From contig CALRQJ020000003.1 in NCBI GenBank assembly GCA_943370285.1, forward strand, positions 124,001-188,000: 64,000 nt of DNA, given 5' to 3'. The position numbers and the translations under genes were made by a program. A model generated the notes under the pieces. The model was not told the DNA's origin. It saw only the letters and a program-made list of their open reading frames with translations, and did no database searches. This DNA comes from CALRQJ02 sp943370285. Lineage in GTDB: Bacteria; Bacteroidota; Bacteroidia; Chitinophagales; Chitinophagaceae. Positions 23,970 through 33,279 of this stretch are shown here, piece after piece (position 1 is the first letter of the stretch; each line of letters begins with the position of its first letter).

Positions 23970-25361
23970 TTACTGTTTTTCAAAACAACCGATATCCGGC
24001 AGTCCGATACGAGGATTTCTATCCAAATCAAATAAAACTCCCGTAGCGATTCCTTTATTTATAGCAGGGGAGGATGATTTTAATCTGAAGTTGAAATAAC
24101 GGCGGCCAATATCAATGCTATCAAACTGTGGCACTTGATTTTTTAAACTGTTATTAAATGTAGCATTGACGGGGTCGGTTTTTACTTTGTACAGCACATT
24201 ATCGAATGTAACTGAAAATGCCGTGCTACCTTTTTTATCAATCAACACTTCATCATCTACCGTACCACCTTCACCATAAAAAATACTATTTCTGAAAATA
24301 GCGGTTAAAGGATTGGTAGTGGTTTGGCTAACACTATTGCCAACGGTGAGCACAGGATTTTTATGACTCAGGTAACTATTACCATAGCTGCTAATAGTAC
24401 AATGGTTGAAATTATAATTTCCACCGGCAGTAATAAATACATTGTAACCACAATTACTGATTAAGCAATTAGTAGCCATGATGCTGCTATTGCTGCCAAT
24501 AATGCCGCCATCATATATGTTGTCAATAATACATTCGTTTAAGGTAAGTTTAGTGCCGGGCAAACTATTAGGGTTAATTGCTACTACACCTTGGTATGCA
24601 TGTTGTATGGTAGCATAATTCAATACATTATTTCTGCTGCTGCGGTTAAAATAAATGCCCGGCCAACTACCCGGAAATTCGTTGTAAGGATAATCTAATC
24701 TATCGCCTTTAAATGTTACTCTTGTGCTATCGTATTTTTCGCCCAATACTCGTAATGTTCCATTTACAATGATTGGCGCATCGGCATGACTATAAATTTT
24801 ACAACCCTTGTTGATAGTCAATACCACATTACTATCTACCAATAAACTTCCTAATATAACAAAAGGCTTATCATTGTTCCATATACTATCGGTTGTAATT
24901 CTTCGGTTACGATAAAAATTGGCGTTACGACCAAACGCATCTAGTTGTACCCAACGGGTATTACCGTTATAATTTATTTGCACACTGTCTTGAACAATGA
25001 AAGGAAGACTAGCGGTGCTTTGGTTGATAGAAACCGAAACAAAAACATATACACTATCATTAGGTGCAATTTCAATATTACTGAATGATGTGCCGGGCAA
25101 ACCATCAACATTCATCTTAAAAGCAGAACTATTGCCACCCATTAATTTGACGCTACTAAGGTTGAGTTTTTTATCATTTCCATTAAAAATTTTAAACAAT
25201 TGTGTAATTGAACCTGTGGTTGTGAATACGGTGTCAAAATGCAACGTATCTACTGAGGTTCGTAATAACGCATCTGTACTTGTAATAAATCCTTCTTTTT
25301 TGCAAGAAAGAAAAAGTACGGCTGTTATCACCGCAGCGAAAAGAAATGGTACAATTTTCAT
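23970..25361 (-). CDS. Right-handed beta-helix surface lipoprotein
   Basis: Predicted lipoprotein of 463 residues (lipobox LFLSC, Cys20). An N-terminal Ig-like domain (about 30-130, DTVFTTTGSITQLFKIFN) precedes a parallel beta-helix region (about 150-400) with repeated short rungs such as GSLLVDSNVVLTINKG, TLRVLGEKYDSTRVTFKG and NCLISNCGYNVFITAGG, and a Bacteroidota C-terminal segment SPAINKGIATGVLFDLDRN...GLPDIGCFE. Proteins of this type are often polysaccharide-binding or lyase-like, but no catalytic residues can be assigned. It sits 24 bp after comF; a TACATTTG box 5 nt before the ATG may give it its own promoter. Confidence 0.8.
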   Translation of the reverse strand: MKIVPFLFAAVITAVLFLSCKKEGFITSTDALLRTSVDTLHFDTVFTTTGSITQLFKIFNGNDKKLNLSSVKLMGGNSSAFKMNVDGLPGTSFSNIEIAPNDSVYVFVSVSINQSTASLPFIVQDSVQINYNGNTRWVQLDAFGRNANFYRNRRITTDSIWNNDKPFVILGSLLVDSNVVLTINKGCKIYSHADAPIIVNGTLRVLGEKYDSTRVTFKGDRLDYPYNEFPGSWPGIYFNRSSRNNVLNYATIQHAYQGVVAINPNSLPGTKLTLNECIIDNIYDGGIIGSNSSIMATNCLISNCGYNVFITAGGNYNFNHCTISSYGNSYLSHKNPVLTVGNSVSQTTTNPLTAIFRNSIFYGEGGTVDDEVLIDKKGSTAFSVTFDNVLYKVKTDPVNATFNNSLKNQVPQFDSIDIGRRYFNFRLKSSSPAINKGIATGVLFDLDRNPRIGLPDIGCFEKQ

Positions 25362-25366
25362 TATTT

Positions 25367-25374
25367 CAAATGTA
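25367..25374 (-). promoter_or_regulatory. TACATTTG box 5 nt before the beta-helix lipoprotein start
   Basis: Leftward TACATTTG followed by AAATA and then ATG, inside the 24-bp gap after comF. It matches the -7 consensus and would give a nearly leaderless transcript independent of the upstream genes. Confidence 0.4.
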
Positions 25375-25385
25375 GGCGAAAAGCT

Positions 25386-26087
25386 TTAAATGGTGTAAGC
25401 AACAGTTGCAATACTTAGTTTGGTATTTTCTTGTTCAAGAATTGGCGTGCCGCAGGCTTCTAAGGTTGCACCGGTTGTAACTACATCATCTACCAACAAA
25501 ATATGTTTACCCATGATGGATTCAGGCTGTGCAACCGCAAACACACCATCCATATTTTGCCAACGATTGATGCGGTTTTCGTGGGTTTGTGTTTTGGTAA
25601 ATACTTTGCGAATAACGGCTTTATCCAATATGGGTTTATTCCAAATTGCTGCAATACCGTCGCAAATTAGTTTAGCTTGATTGTATCCTCTTTTTCTTTC
25701 TTTCTTGGGGTTGAGTGGTAGTGGAACTAAAGCGTCAACATCCGTATATAATTCAGAGACAGCCAAAAACTGACCAAGCAAATTACCCAAATAAATACCG
25801 ACGGCTTGATTGTTACGGTATTTTAGTTGAAACAACAATGTTTGTAACAGCGATTCTTTGGTAAAGTAATAGGCTGCACCGGCTTGTTGTATAGGTATTC
25901 GGCCGTAAAAGTTGCGTTCAATTGGATTTTCGGCAGCGGACAGAAAACCGGTTTCCGGTAATGCTGAAAAACATTGGGCACATAAGAACTGGTTTTTTTC
26001 CATCACATCCGTGCCACATCCTTCACAATTATGCGGAAAGAAAAGGTGGCTAAAATCTTTGAGGTATGCTGCTGAACTGATTGCCAT
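25386..26087 (-). CDS. comF: ComF-family phosphoribosyltransferase-like protein
   Basis: ComF proteins are PRTase-fold cytoplasmic proteins needed for DNA uptake in competent bacteria. The 233-residue product has the N-terminal zinc-ribbon-like Cys set (CEGCG at about 20-24 and CAQC near 36-39) and the PRPP-binding signature LLVDDVVTTGATLEAC near 195-210, with the conserved PLNPKKERKRGYNQA segment. It lies 47 bp after radA and 24 bp before the beta-helix lipoprotein on the same strand. The window also contains comEC, so a DNA-uptake route is plausible; comM or dprA are not seen here. Confidence 0.9.
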   Translation of the reverse strand: MAISSAAYLKDFSHLFFPHNCEGCGTDVMEKNQFLCAQCFSALPETGFLSAAENPIERNFYGRIPIQQAGAAYYFTKESLLQTLLFQLKYRNNQAVGIYLGNLLGQFLAVSELYTDVDALVPLPLNPKKERKRGYNQAKLICDGIAAIWNKPILDKAVIRKVFTKTQTHENRINRWQNMDGVFAVAQPESIMGKHILLVDDVVTTGATLEACGTPILEQENTKLSIATVAYTI

Positions 26088-26134
26088 GCCTCTAAAATAC
26101 CAATTTTATGTAACATGAAGTTGTACAGATGCCA

Positions 26135-27508
26135 TCAAAATAAGTATTGGTATACTTCATGTACCTGACCTAAAGCAATCACTTCAATTTTGAATTGATT
26201 GTTATCGAATCCCTTTTTGTTGTAGCGGCTAACGATAATTTTTTCAAAACCAAGTTTTTCGGCTTCGGCAATGCGTTGTTCTATCCTGTTAACGGCCCTA
26301 ATTTCGCCATTTAGGCCAACTTCGCCGGCAAAACACATTTGTTGGGGTAGTGGAACATCTTCATAACTGCTCAATAAAGCACATATTACTGCTAAATCTA
26401 TGGATGGGTCTTCTACCTTAATTCCACCTGCTATATTCACAAAAACATCCTTTACGCCAAAGTGAAAACCACCTCTTTTTTCAAGTACGGCTAAGAGCAA
26501 TTGTAAGCGTCTTAAATCAAAGCCGGTAACGGTACGTTGCGGTGTACCATACACACTTTGTGTAACCAATGCTTGTACTTCAATTAACAATGGTCGCATA
26601 CCTTCTAACGTTGCTGCAATTGCACTACCGCTTAGTTGTTCTTCTTTTTGTGTCAATAAAATTTCTGATGGATTAGTAACAGCTCTCATACCTTCTCCAC
26701 TCATTTCATAAATACCTAATTCGGCAGTACTACCAAATCTGTTTTTGAGTGTTCGTAAAATGCGATACGTATAATGCCTATCGCCTTCAAACTGCAACAC
26801 GGTATCTACCATGTGCTCCAAGATTTTTGGTCCAGCTATGGTGCCATCTTTAGTAATGTGGCCAATTAAAAAAACAGGTGTGTTGGTTTCTTTGGCAAAG
26901 CGTTGAAACTCTGCAGCACATTCTCTTATTTGTGATACACTGCCTGCGGCTGATTCAATAAATGATGACTGCAATGTTTGAATAGAATCTACAATCACCA
27001 AATCAGGTCTAAGTTTTTTAATCTCTTGAAAGATAAGCTGGGTGCCGGTTTCGGTGAGTAAGTAAAAATTATCATTCTGAATTTTAAGACGGTCGGCCCT
27101 CATTTTTATTTGCAAGTCACTCTCTTCTCCACTAATGTAAAGTGTAGTAATAGCTTTAAGTTGTAAAGCATTTTGTAAAAACAAAGTACTCTTACCAATA
27201 CCTGGTTCTCCAGCTACTAAAACAAGACTGCCGGGAACAATGCCACCGCCTAATACTCTATTCAATTCAGGATCGGTTGTTGGTATTCTTGTTTCTTCTG
27301 TACTACTTACTTGATTGAGTGCTACTACTTTACTTGTTTTTTTATCTGCATGATAATCTTTCCATCCGGCATCTGTTTTATCATTGCCTTTAGAAAGTAC
27401 TTCTTCAATAAAAGTATTCCACTCATTACAACTCGGACATTTGCCTGCCCACTTTGCACTTTCGTATCCACATTTGCTACAAAAAAAAGCTGTTTTGATT
27501 TTGCTCAT
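26135..27508 (-). CDS. radA: DNA repair protein RadA
   Basis: RecA-like ATPase that promotes branch migration during recombinational repair. The 457-residue protein has the N-terminal zinc finger CSKCGYESAKWAGKCPSC, Walker A GEPGIGKST, Walker B region LVIVDSIQTL, the RadA-specific KNRFG motif (LKNRFGSTAE) and a C-terminal Lon-like domain (VKVEDPSIDLAVICALLSS...). ATG 27508 (MSKIKTAFFCSKCG) matches the family start; ten upstream residues in the open frame are not family-like. TATCTTTA lies 4 nt before the ATG. A near-copy of the zinc-finger coding start occurs about 60 bp upstream, and a candidate sRNA or attenuator about 130 bp upstream. Confidence 0.95.
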   Translation of the reverse strand: MSKIKTAFFCSKCGYESAKWAGKCPSCNEWNTFIEEVLSKGNDKTDAGWKDYHADKKTSKVVALNQVSSTEETRIPTTDPELNRVLGGGIVPGSLVLVAGEPGIGKSTLFLQNALQLKAITTLYISGEESDLQIKMRADRLKIQNDNFYLLTETGTQLIFQEIKKLRPDLVIVDSIQTLQSSFIESAAGSVSQIRECAAEFQRFAKETNTPVFLIGHITKDGTIAGPKILEHMVDTVLQFEGDRHYTYRILRTLKNRFGSTAELGIYEMSGEGMRAVTNPSEILLTQKEEQLSGSAIAATLEGMRPLLIEVQALVTQSVYGTPQRTVTGFDLRRLQLLLAVLEKRGGFHFGVKDVFVNIAGGIKVEDPSIDLAVICALLSSYEDVPLPQQMCFAGEVGLNGEIRAVNRIEQRIAEAEKLGFEKIIVSRYNKKGFDNNQFKIEVIALGQVHEVYQYLF

Positions 27509-27512
27509 GTTG

Positions 27513-27520
27513 TAAAGATA
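27513..27520 (-). promoter_or_regulatory. TATCTTTA box 4 nt before the radA start
   Basis: Leftward TATCTTTA (seven of eight to TAnnTTTG) followed by CAAC and then ATG. Possible promoter for a leaderless radA mRNA. Confidence 0.35.
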
Positions 27521-27551
27521 GTTGATGAAAAAAGCCAACGTTTTTTGTCAA

Positions 27552-27568
27552 CATTTGCTACAAAAAAA
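27552..27568 (-). repeat. 17-bp partial copy of the radA 5' coding sequence
   Basis: Leftward TTTTTTTGTAGCAAATG is identical to part of the radA zinc-finger codons (27471-27487). In the equivalent frame it reads Phe-Phe-Cys-Ser-Lys-Cys and then a stop, so it is an untranslatable fragment lying upstream of the gene. Confidence 0.6.
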
Positions 27569-27630
27569 TTTGTCGATTGGGGTAAATGTTGAGTGAAACA
27601 AAGTGAAGAATTGAGGAAAGAAAATAAAGC

Positions 27631-27710
27631 AAAAGGGTCAACATTACTGCTGACCCTGTTTACTTACTAACCCATTAAATTCTGACACTAAATTACAATA
27701 ATGGGGCACA
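27631..27710 (-). ncRNA. Candidate small RNA or radA leader attenuator
   Basis: In the 470-bp gap 27509-27978 the leftward strand carries, in order: a consensus -7 box TAATTTTG (27721-27714); a hairpin with CCCATTA / TAATGGG arms (27705-27671); and a hairpin AGGGTCA / TGACCCT with a 10-nt loop (27657-27634) followed by TTTTGCTTTATTTTC. This gives a predicted RNA of about 80 nt with an intrinsic terminator and no ORF. It could be a free small RNA or a terminated leader of radA, whose start is 126 bp further on. The remainder of the gap shows only A/T-rich tracts and no supportable gene. Confidence 0.45.
27634..27657 (-). terminator. Stand-alone terminator upstream of radA
   Basis: A 7-bp stem AGGGTCA / TGACCCT followed leftward by a T-rich stretch. 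No protein gene ends near it on either strand, which is why a small RNA or attenuator is proposed. Confidence 0.55.
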
Positions 27711-27978
27711 TTACAAAATTATTTTTTGCTCCTGTGAATAACTTGAACGCAATTAGGCACTGCTTTTCAGCGGTTTTAGCAAACACTGTCAGAACAAGAT
27801 TTTTTTTGCTATTTTCTTTCTTTTTCTTTGATTATCAGCTACTTATATTTTTCTGTCATAAAAGCCAAGTAATGATTTTTGACGAATGAGCGACTTTTTG
27901 GCAGTTTGAAAAGGCAGAACAAAGGCAAAAAACTGATTGGGTTTTAATTTGATAGGTTAAATCAATAAATTGAAAGTT

Positions 27979-28665
27979 ATGAATGGTATTATGTTGATTT
28001 CTTTATTGTTTGTAGGTATCAGTTATTTGGTATCCATGCAGTTGAAAAACAAATTTGCGGCGTACAGTAAAATGCCGTTATCTAGTCATTTATCCGGAAA
28101 GGAGGTGGCTGAGAAAATGTTGAGAGATAGTGGAATTTATGACGTTAAAGTAGTTTCTGTAGAAGGGTTTTTGAGTGATCACTACAATCCCCTCGACAAA
28201 ACCGTTAACTTAAGTCCCGATGTATATCAAGGAATAAATGTAGCTGCTGCTGCCGTAGCCGCCCATGAATGCGGCCATGCGGTACAACATGCCACAGCTT
28301 ATCAATGGCTTACCATGCGAAGCAAATTAGTGCCTGTAGTGCAGTTTAGCAGCAATATCATTCAATGGGTTTTATTGGCAGGAATTCTGTTAATCAACGT
28401 TTTTCCAATGTTGTTACTAGCCGGCATTGTATTATTTGCCCTCACAACCGTTTTTGCTTTAATAACACTACCGGTAGAATTTGATGCCAGTAACAGAGCT
28501 TTAGCTTGGTTAAATACCGCTAAAATAACCAACGGCGTAGAACATGAACAAGCAAAAGATGCATTAAATTGGGCTGCCCGAACCTATTTAGTGGCTGCTA
28601 TAGCGTCATTAGTTACATTAATTCAGTATATTTTTGTGTTTTTAGGTAACAGAGACAGAAATTAA
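27979..28665 (+). CDS. YugP-type membrane zinc metallopeptidase
   Basis: Member of the neutral zinc metallopeptidase family PF04298 (YugP-like), 228 residues. The catalytic HExxH motif is AAHECGHAVQH near 97-107. There is one N-terminal membrane segment (MNGIMLISLLFVGISYLVSM) and a C-terminal hydrophobic region with three likely helices, so the active site lies at the membrane face. The natural substrate is unknown. ATG 27979 is preferred to a TTG three codons upstream. It stands alone between the long radA gap and the second SusC gene; a T-rich hairpin TTGTTAA / TTAACAA at 28728-28748 might end it. Confidence 0.88.
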   Translation: MNGIMLISLLFVGISYLVSMQLKNKFAAYSKMPLSSHLSGKEVAEKMLRDSGIYDVKVVSVEGFLSDHYNPLDKTVNLSPDVYQGINVAAAAVAAHECGHAVQHATAYQWLTMRSKLVPVVQFSSNIIQWVLLAGILLINVFPMLLLAGIVLFALTTVFALITLPVEFDASNRALAWLNTAKITNGVEHEQAKDALNWAARTYLVAAIASLVTLIQYIFVFLGNRDRN

Positions 28666-28780
28666 TGCTTATTTCATTTATTATTATGTGTCATGCAGCA
28701 AAAACCATAAACTTTGCTGTCTTTTCTTTGTTAAGTTTTTTTTAACAATTATTTTAGCCTTTTAAACCAAACATGCATTT

Positions 28781-31759
28781 ATGAGAAAATCAATTTCTTT
28801 ATGTGCTGCAACACTATTGTTTTCTATACAAGTTGTAGTTGCACAGACTAAAGAGGTGTCGGGTAAAATTACCGATGCTAAAGATGGCTCCCCATTAGCA
28901 GGAGCCACTGTTAAAGTAAAAGGTTCAACCACCGCAACGGTTTCTTTGGGTGATGGTTCCTTTAAATTAGCGGCACCTGCAAAAGCCACCACATTAGAAA
29001 TTAGCTATACTGGCTATAAAGAAGTGGAAGTGGCTATTGGCAGCGGCGCTTTAGACATTAAATTAACTGCTGCTGATAAAAATTTAGCAGAAGTTGTAGT
29101 AGTAGGTTATGGAACAAAAATTAAAAGAGATGTAACAAGTTCCATTGCCAGAGTAAGTTCTAAAGATTTTCAAAACCAACCGCTTAACTCATTCGAAGGT
29201 GCTTTACAAGGCCGTGCTTCGGGTGTTTACATTAACCAAGGTAGCGGAAAGCTAGGACAAGGTTTATTGATCAGAGTTCGTGGTATTTCATCTATTTCTG
29301 CAGCGCAACAGCCATTTGTAGTAATTGATGGTGTGCCTGTACAATCAGCTTCATTAGGTAGTGCAGGTGAGCCAGACAATCCCTTGGCAACTATTAACCC
29401 AGATGATATTGAATCTATCGAAGTTTTAAAAGATGCTGCGGCTGCTGCCATTTACGGATCAAGAGCCTCTAATGGTGTATTGTTAATTACTACTAAGAGT
29501 GGTAAAGTAGGCAAAACAAAAGTTACGGTAGGTTATTTTGGTGGTGTAAGTACACCTACTAAAAAGCAACAATTTTTAAATGCAGCGCAGTATAAAGAAT
29601 TGTTTACCTATGCTGCTACTAATTCAGATTTTGGTGCTTTAGACGCTGCTGATGAATTTCAGGCAGAAACCGGTACCAACGATTGGAATAGCACTAACGA
29701 TGTTAACTGGGCAGATCAAGCATTTCAAGATGGTGCCATTCATCAAATGAATTTCTCCATTAATGGTGGCGATGCCAAAACCAAGTTTTTGATCAGTAGT
29801 TCATTGAACGATCAAAAAGGTATCATCATTGGCAACAGATTACAAAGAGTTACCGGACGTTTCAACATAGACCACACCATCAATTCTAAATTTAAGGTGG
29901 GTGCTAACATTTCTATGAATCGTACCAAAAACTTCCGTGTATCTGCCGATAATGAATTTTCTAATCCATTACAGTTAAATGCCTTACCGCCATTACAGCC
30001 ATTAAGAGCATCTGACGGTAGTTATAACACCGCTACTTTATATTATAATAATCTAGTAGACCAAGAAGGTTCGTTTAAAAATGCTACTACCTATCGTACT
30101 ATTAGTAGTGCTTTTGGCGAGTATACCATCAACCCTTACTTGACCTTCCGTTCTCAAATTGGTATAGATTGGAATAACCTACAAGAAGAATCTTACTTAG
30201 GTAAAGAAACTTTAGATGGTGCTCCAACTGGCGAAGGTTTTAATAATCAAGTTACTGCTACCATTATCACTAATACTAATACTTTAAGCTATAGAAAGAA
30301 GTTTAGTGAAAACAGCGATTTTGATGCCTTAGCTGGTATCGAATACCAGTATGGTAGTGTAACAGGTGCTAATGTAACCGGCCGTGGTTTTCCTAATGAT
30401 AAGTTTACCAAAATTGCCTCTGCAGCAATTATAGCAGGTGGTTCTTCTACGCAAACTGCTTATACTTTTGTTTCTTATTTCTCAAAAGCTAACTACAAAT
30501 ACAAAGACCGTTATTTGGTAGGTGGTAGCTTTAGGGTTGATGGATCTTCTCGTTTTGGTAAAGACAACCGCTATGGTATTTTCCCCGCCGCTTCTTTGGG
30601 TTGGATTATGTCTGAAGAAAACTGGTTGAAAAATTCTAAATCATTAAGCTTCTTGAAATTAAGAAGTAGCTATGGTAAAACCGGTAATGCTGAAATTGGA
30701 AACTTTAGCAGTTTGAGCCTATTTGGTGGAACTGCTTATGCCGATATCGCAGGTGTTTTATTAAGCCAAATTGGTGATGGTAATTTGTCTTGGGAATCTA
30801 CCAATCAGTTTGACTTAGGTCTTGATTTTGGTTTCTTGAACAATAGAATCACCGGTGAAGTAGATTATTTCTACAAAAAAACAACTGATTTATTATTAAG
30901 TGTTAGTACTCCGGCAACATCTGGTCTAACTTCTGTAGTAAAGAATGTGGGTGATATGGAAAATAGAGGTTTTGAGTTTGTATTAAATACAACAAATATT
31001 CAAAATAGAAATTTTACGTGGACTTCTTCATTCAATATTTCAACCTATAAAAATAAAGTAACACGTTTAGTAGTTCCTGTACCTCCGGGTCAGCGTACCT
31101 TAGGCCGCTTAGCAGTGGGTCAACCTTTTGGCCAGTTCTTCGGTAGAAAATATGCCGGTGTTGATGCAGCTAATGGTGATGCTTTGTATTATCAAGCTAA
31201 TGGTACAGCTACCAACAGCTACTCTGGTGCACCAGATCAAGTAATTGGTGATCCAAACCCTGATTACTACGGTGGTTTGAACAACAAATTCTCTTATAAA
31301 GGTTTTGATTTAGATATTCAGTGCCAGTTTGTAAGCGGTAATGATGTTTACAATATGGCAGGTTTCTTCCAAAGTGTGAATGGTGATTATTTTGATAACC
31401 AAACAGTAGATCAATTAAACCATTGGAAAAAACCAGGTGACGTTACCAGCATTCCAGAAGCCCGTTTGTACAGTGGTAATGGAGCAGGTAAGAGCAGCCG
31501 TTGGGTACAAGATGGTTCTTATTTCAGGTTAAGGAGTGTAAACTTTGGTTACAATGTACCTAGAAGTGTAACCAGCCGTTTCAAGTTTGAAAGTGCCCGT
31601 ATTTACATGGCTGCAACCAACTTGATTACGTTGACTAGCTACGATGGTTACGATCCTGAATTAAACTCTGGCTTCGCCGGAAGTTTGAATCTTGGTCACG
31701 ACTTCTACACACCACCTCAGGCTAAAACCATTACTGTTGGTATTAATCTGATTTTCTAA
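28781..31759 (+). CDS. SusC/RagA-family TonB-linked outer membrane protein
   Basis: Complete 992-residue SusC-type transporter, paired with the SusD gene 24 bp downstream. Signal peptide 1-21 (ending VVVAQ); carboxypeptidase-like domain about 22-105 (KEVSGKITDAKDGSPLAGA); EVVVVGYGT near 104-112; plug with IRVRGISS, PFVVIDGVPV and DAAAAAIYGSRASNGVLLI; the rest is the TonB-dependent barrel, ending in Phe (GINLIF). No glycoside hydrolase, protease or regulator sits beside the pair, so the substrate cannot be inferred. The upstream region shares TTTTTAACAA and TAAACC motifs with the third SusC gene. Confidence 0.96.
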   Translation: MRKSISLCAATLLFSIQVVVAQTKEVSGKITDAKDGSPLAGATVKVKGSTTATVSLGDGSFKLAAPAKATTLEISYTGYKEVEVAIGSGALDIKLTAADKNLAEVVVVGYGTKIKRDVTSSIARVSSKDFQNQPLNSFEGALQGRASGVYINQGSGKLGQGLLIRVRGISSISAAQQPFVVIDGVPVQSASLGSAGEPDNPLATINPDDIESIEVLKDAAAAAIYGSRASNGVLLITTKSGKVGKTKVTVGYFGGVSTPTKKQQFLNAAQYKELFTYAATNSDFGALDAADEFQAETGTNDWNSTNDVNWADQAFQDGAIHQMNFSINGGDAKTKFLISSSLNDQKGIIIGNRLQRVTGRFNIDHTINSKFKVGANISMNRTKNFRVSADNEFSNPLQLNALPPLQPLRASDGSYNTATLYYNNLVDQEGSFKNATTYRTISSAFGEYTINPYLTFRSQIGIDWNNLQEESYLGKETLDGAPTGEGFNNQVTATIITNTNTLSYRKKFSENSDFDALAGIEYQYGSVTGANVTGRGFPNDKFTKIASAAIIAGGSSTQTAYTFVSYFSKANYKYKDRYLVGGSFRVDGSSRFGKDNRYGIFPAASLGWIMSEENWLKNSKSLSFLKLRSSYGKTGNAEIGNFSSLSLFGGTAYADIAGVLLSQIGDGNLSWESTNQFDLGLDFGFLNNRITGEVDYFYKKTTDLLLSVSTPATSGLTSVVKNVGDMENRGFEFVLNTTNIQNRNFTWTSSFNISTYKNKVTRLVVPVPPGQRTLGRLAVGQPFGQFFGRKYAGVDAANGDALYYQANGTATNSYSGAPDQVIGDPNPDYYGGLNNKFSYKGFDLDIQCQFVSGNDVYNMAGFFQSVNGDYFDNQTVDQLNHWKKPGDVTSIPEARLYSGNGAGKSSRWVQDGSYFRLRSVNFGYNVPRSVTSRFKFESARIYMAATNLITLTSYDGYDPELNSGFAGSLNLGHDFYTPPQAKTITVGINLIF

Positions 31760-31783
31760 TTTCTAACTCAAAAAATTGTAATC

Positions 31784-33187
31784 ATGAAATTGACACATAA
31801 AATTTTTGCTGGTCTTTTTGCCGCAGCTACTGTAGTAGGTTGCGATAAAAAGCTAGACCAGCAACCGCAGCAAAGTATTGATGCTGCTACAGCCTTAACT
31901 ACCCCAGCCGATGTTGAAAGTGCTGTAATAGGTTGCTACTCTATATTAGGTGGTGGAGCATTGTATGGTACTAACTTGCTTATGTTGCCCGATGTATTGG
32001 CCGCTAATCCTAGTGCAGGGGCTACCTCTTCAGATAGATATTGCACATGGGCGGGAACTTTTACCGGTCCTCGTCAGGTGTACAACAAAAACATGACCCG
32101 TGACAATAGCGAAGCAGCCCGTACTTGGATTGCAGCTTACCGTGCTATTAATATGGCTAACACCGTTATTTCATCTTTAGGTGTGGTTACCGATGCTGCA
32201 CAAAAGAATAGAATTGAGGGTGAAGCCCTTTGGGTAAGAGCCGCCATGCATTTTGAATTGGTTCGTTTTTTTGCACTGCCTTACGATGCGGCTGTTGCTA
32301 ATAATACACAGTTAGGTGTACCTATTATGACTACACCTACTAAAACCGAAGCAGATGCATTTAAATATCCTGCTCGTAACACTGTACAACAAGTGTACGA
32401 TGCAGTGATTGCTGATTTGAATAGCGCAGTTGCAAAATTGCCAAACGATAATAGCACCCGTGCAGATAAATTCACTGCCCTAGCATTTTTAGCCCGTGTG
32501 TATTTGCAAAAAGGCGATTATGTTAACGCATTGGCTGCTGCTAATCAAGTTATTGCCAGCAACAAATACAAAATGAATGCATCTGTTATTGCTACTTTCA
32601 GCAATAGAAATTCTGATGAATCTATTTTTGAAATTCAACAGAATGATCAAAACAATGCTGGTATAGCTAACGATGGTATGGCTACTTTCTTTGCTAGCTT
32701 GCCTGGTATTGGCCGTGCCGATGTAAGGGTTACAACCGGTTTTGTTGGCTTATACCCAACAAGTGATTTACGTAGATCTGAGTGGTACTATGTTGGTACC
32801 GGTGCAAGACCAGGTAACACTTATTGCGGCAAATGGAAGTCTTTCAGCCAAAACTTACCTATAATTAGATTGAGTGAAATGTATTTGGTAAGAGCAGAGT
32901 GTAACTTAAGATTAAGTTCTGCTGTTGGTGCTACACCTGCTGCCGATTTTGCTCAAGTAGTAAATACCGTACGTACCGGTACAACTGCTCCTGCAGTACC
33001 TGTATTGGCAGATGTATTACAAGAAAGAAGATTAGAATTAGCTTTCGAAGGATTGCGTATTCATGATATACGCAGATTAAAAGGTACTGTAGGCGCAAGA
33101 CAGTGGAATGATAATGCCTTAGTATTTCCTATTCCTCAGCGAGATATTGATGCCAATGCCTCATTGGTTCAAAATCCCGGCTACTAA
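31784..33187 (+). CDS. SusD/RagB-family nutrient-binding outer membrane lipoprotein
   Basis: Lid partner of the SusC encoded 24 bp upstream. The protein is 467 residues, with a lipobox (TVVGC, Cys20), the opening DKKLDQQPQQSIDAATALTT typical of SusD, the helical core RIEGEALWVRAAMHFELVRFF near 145-165, LPIIRLSEMYLVRAECNLR near 363-381, and the C-terminal LQERRLELAFEGLRIHDIRR region ending PIPQRDIDANASLVQNPGY. It is on the short side for the family, with a compact variable region. A strong terminator follows, so this is a two-gene operon. Confidence 0.96.
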   Translation: MKLTHKIFAGLFAAATVVGCDKKLDQQPQQSIDAATALTTPADVESAVIGCYSILGGGALYGTNLLMLPDVLAANPSAGATSSDRYCTWAGTFTGPRQVYNKNMTRDNSEAARTWIAAYRAINMANTVISSLGVVTDAAQKNRIEGEALWVRAAMHFELVRFFALPYDAAVANNTQLGVPIMTTPTKTEADAFKYPARNTVQQVYDAVIADLNSAVAKLPNDNSTRADKFTALAFLARVYLQKGDYVNALAAANQVIASNKYKMNASVIATFSNRNSDESIFEIQQNDQNNAGIANDGMATFFASLPGIGRADVRVTTGFVGLYPTSDLRRSEWYYVGTGARPGNTYCGKWKSFSQNLPIIRLSEMYLVRAECNLRLSSAVGATPAADFAQVVNTVRTGTTAPAVPVLADVLQERRLELAFEGLRIHDIRRLKGTVGARQWNDNALVFPIPQRDIDANASLVQNPGY

Positions 33188-33221
33188 AATAGCTTTTGGT
33201 TCAAATTAAAGCACATGTGAA

Positions 33222-33251
33222 AAAGCCCTGTTCATTTTTGAACGGGGCTTT
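33222..33251. terminator. Terminator between the second susD and rng
   Basis: A 13-bp stem with one G-T pair (AAAGCCCTGTTCA / TGAACGGGGCTTT) and a TTTT loop, flanked by A and T runs. It lies between convergent stop codons at 33187 and 33280 and can serve both strands. Confidence 0.85.
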
Positions 33252-33279
33252 CTATTATTGCCTAAAAATGCAAATAGCA

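Noticed and set aside
27701..27889. 62-codon rightward ORF in the radA-metallopeptidase gap
   Set aside because: Low-complexity Phe-rich translation from A/T tracts with no start context; it opposes the candidate small RNA.
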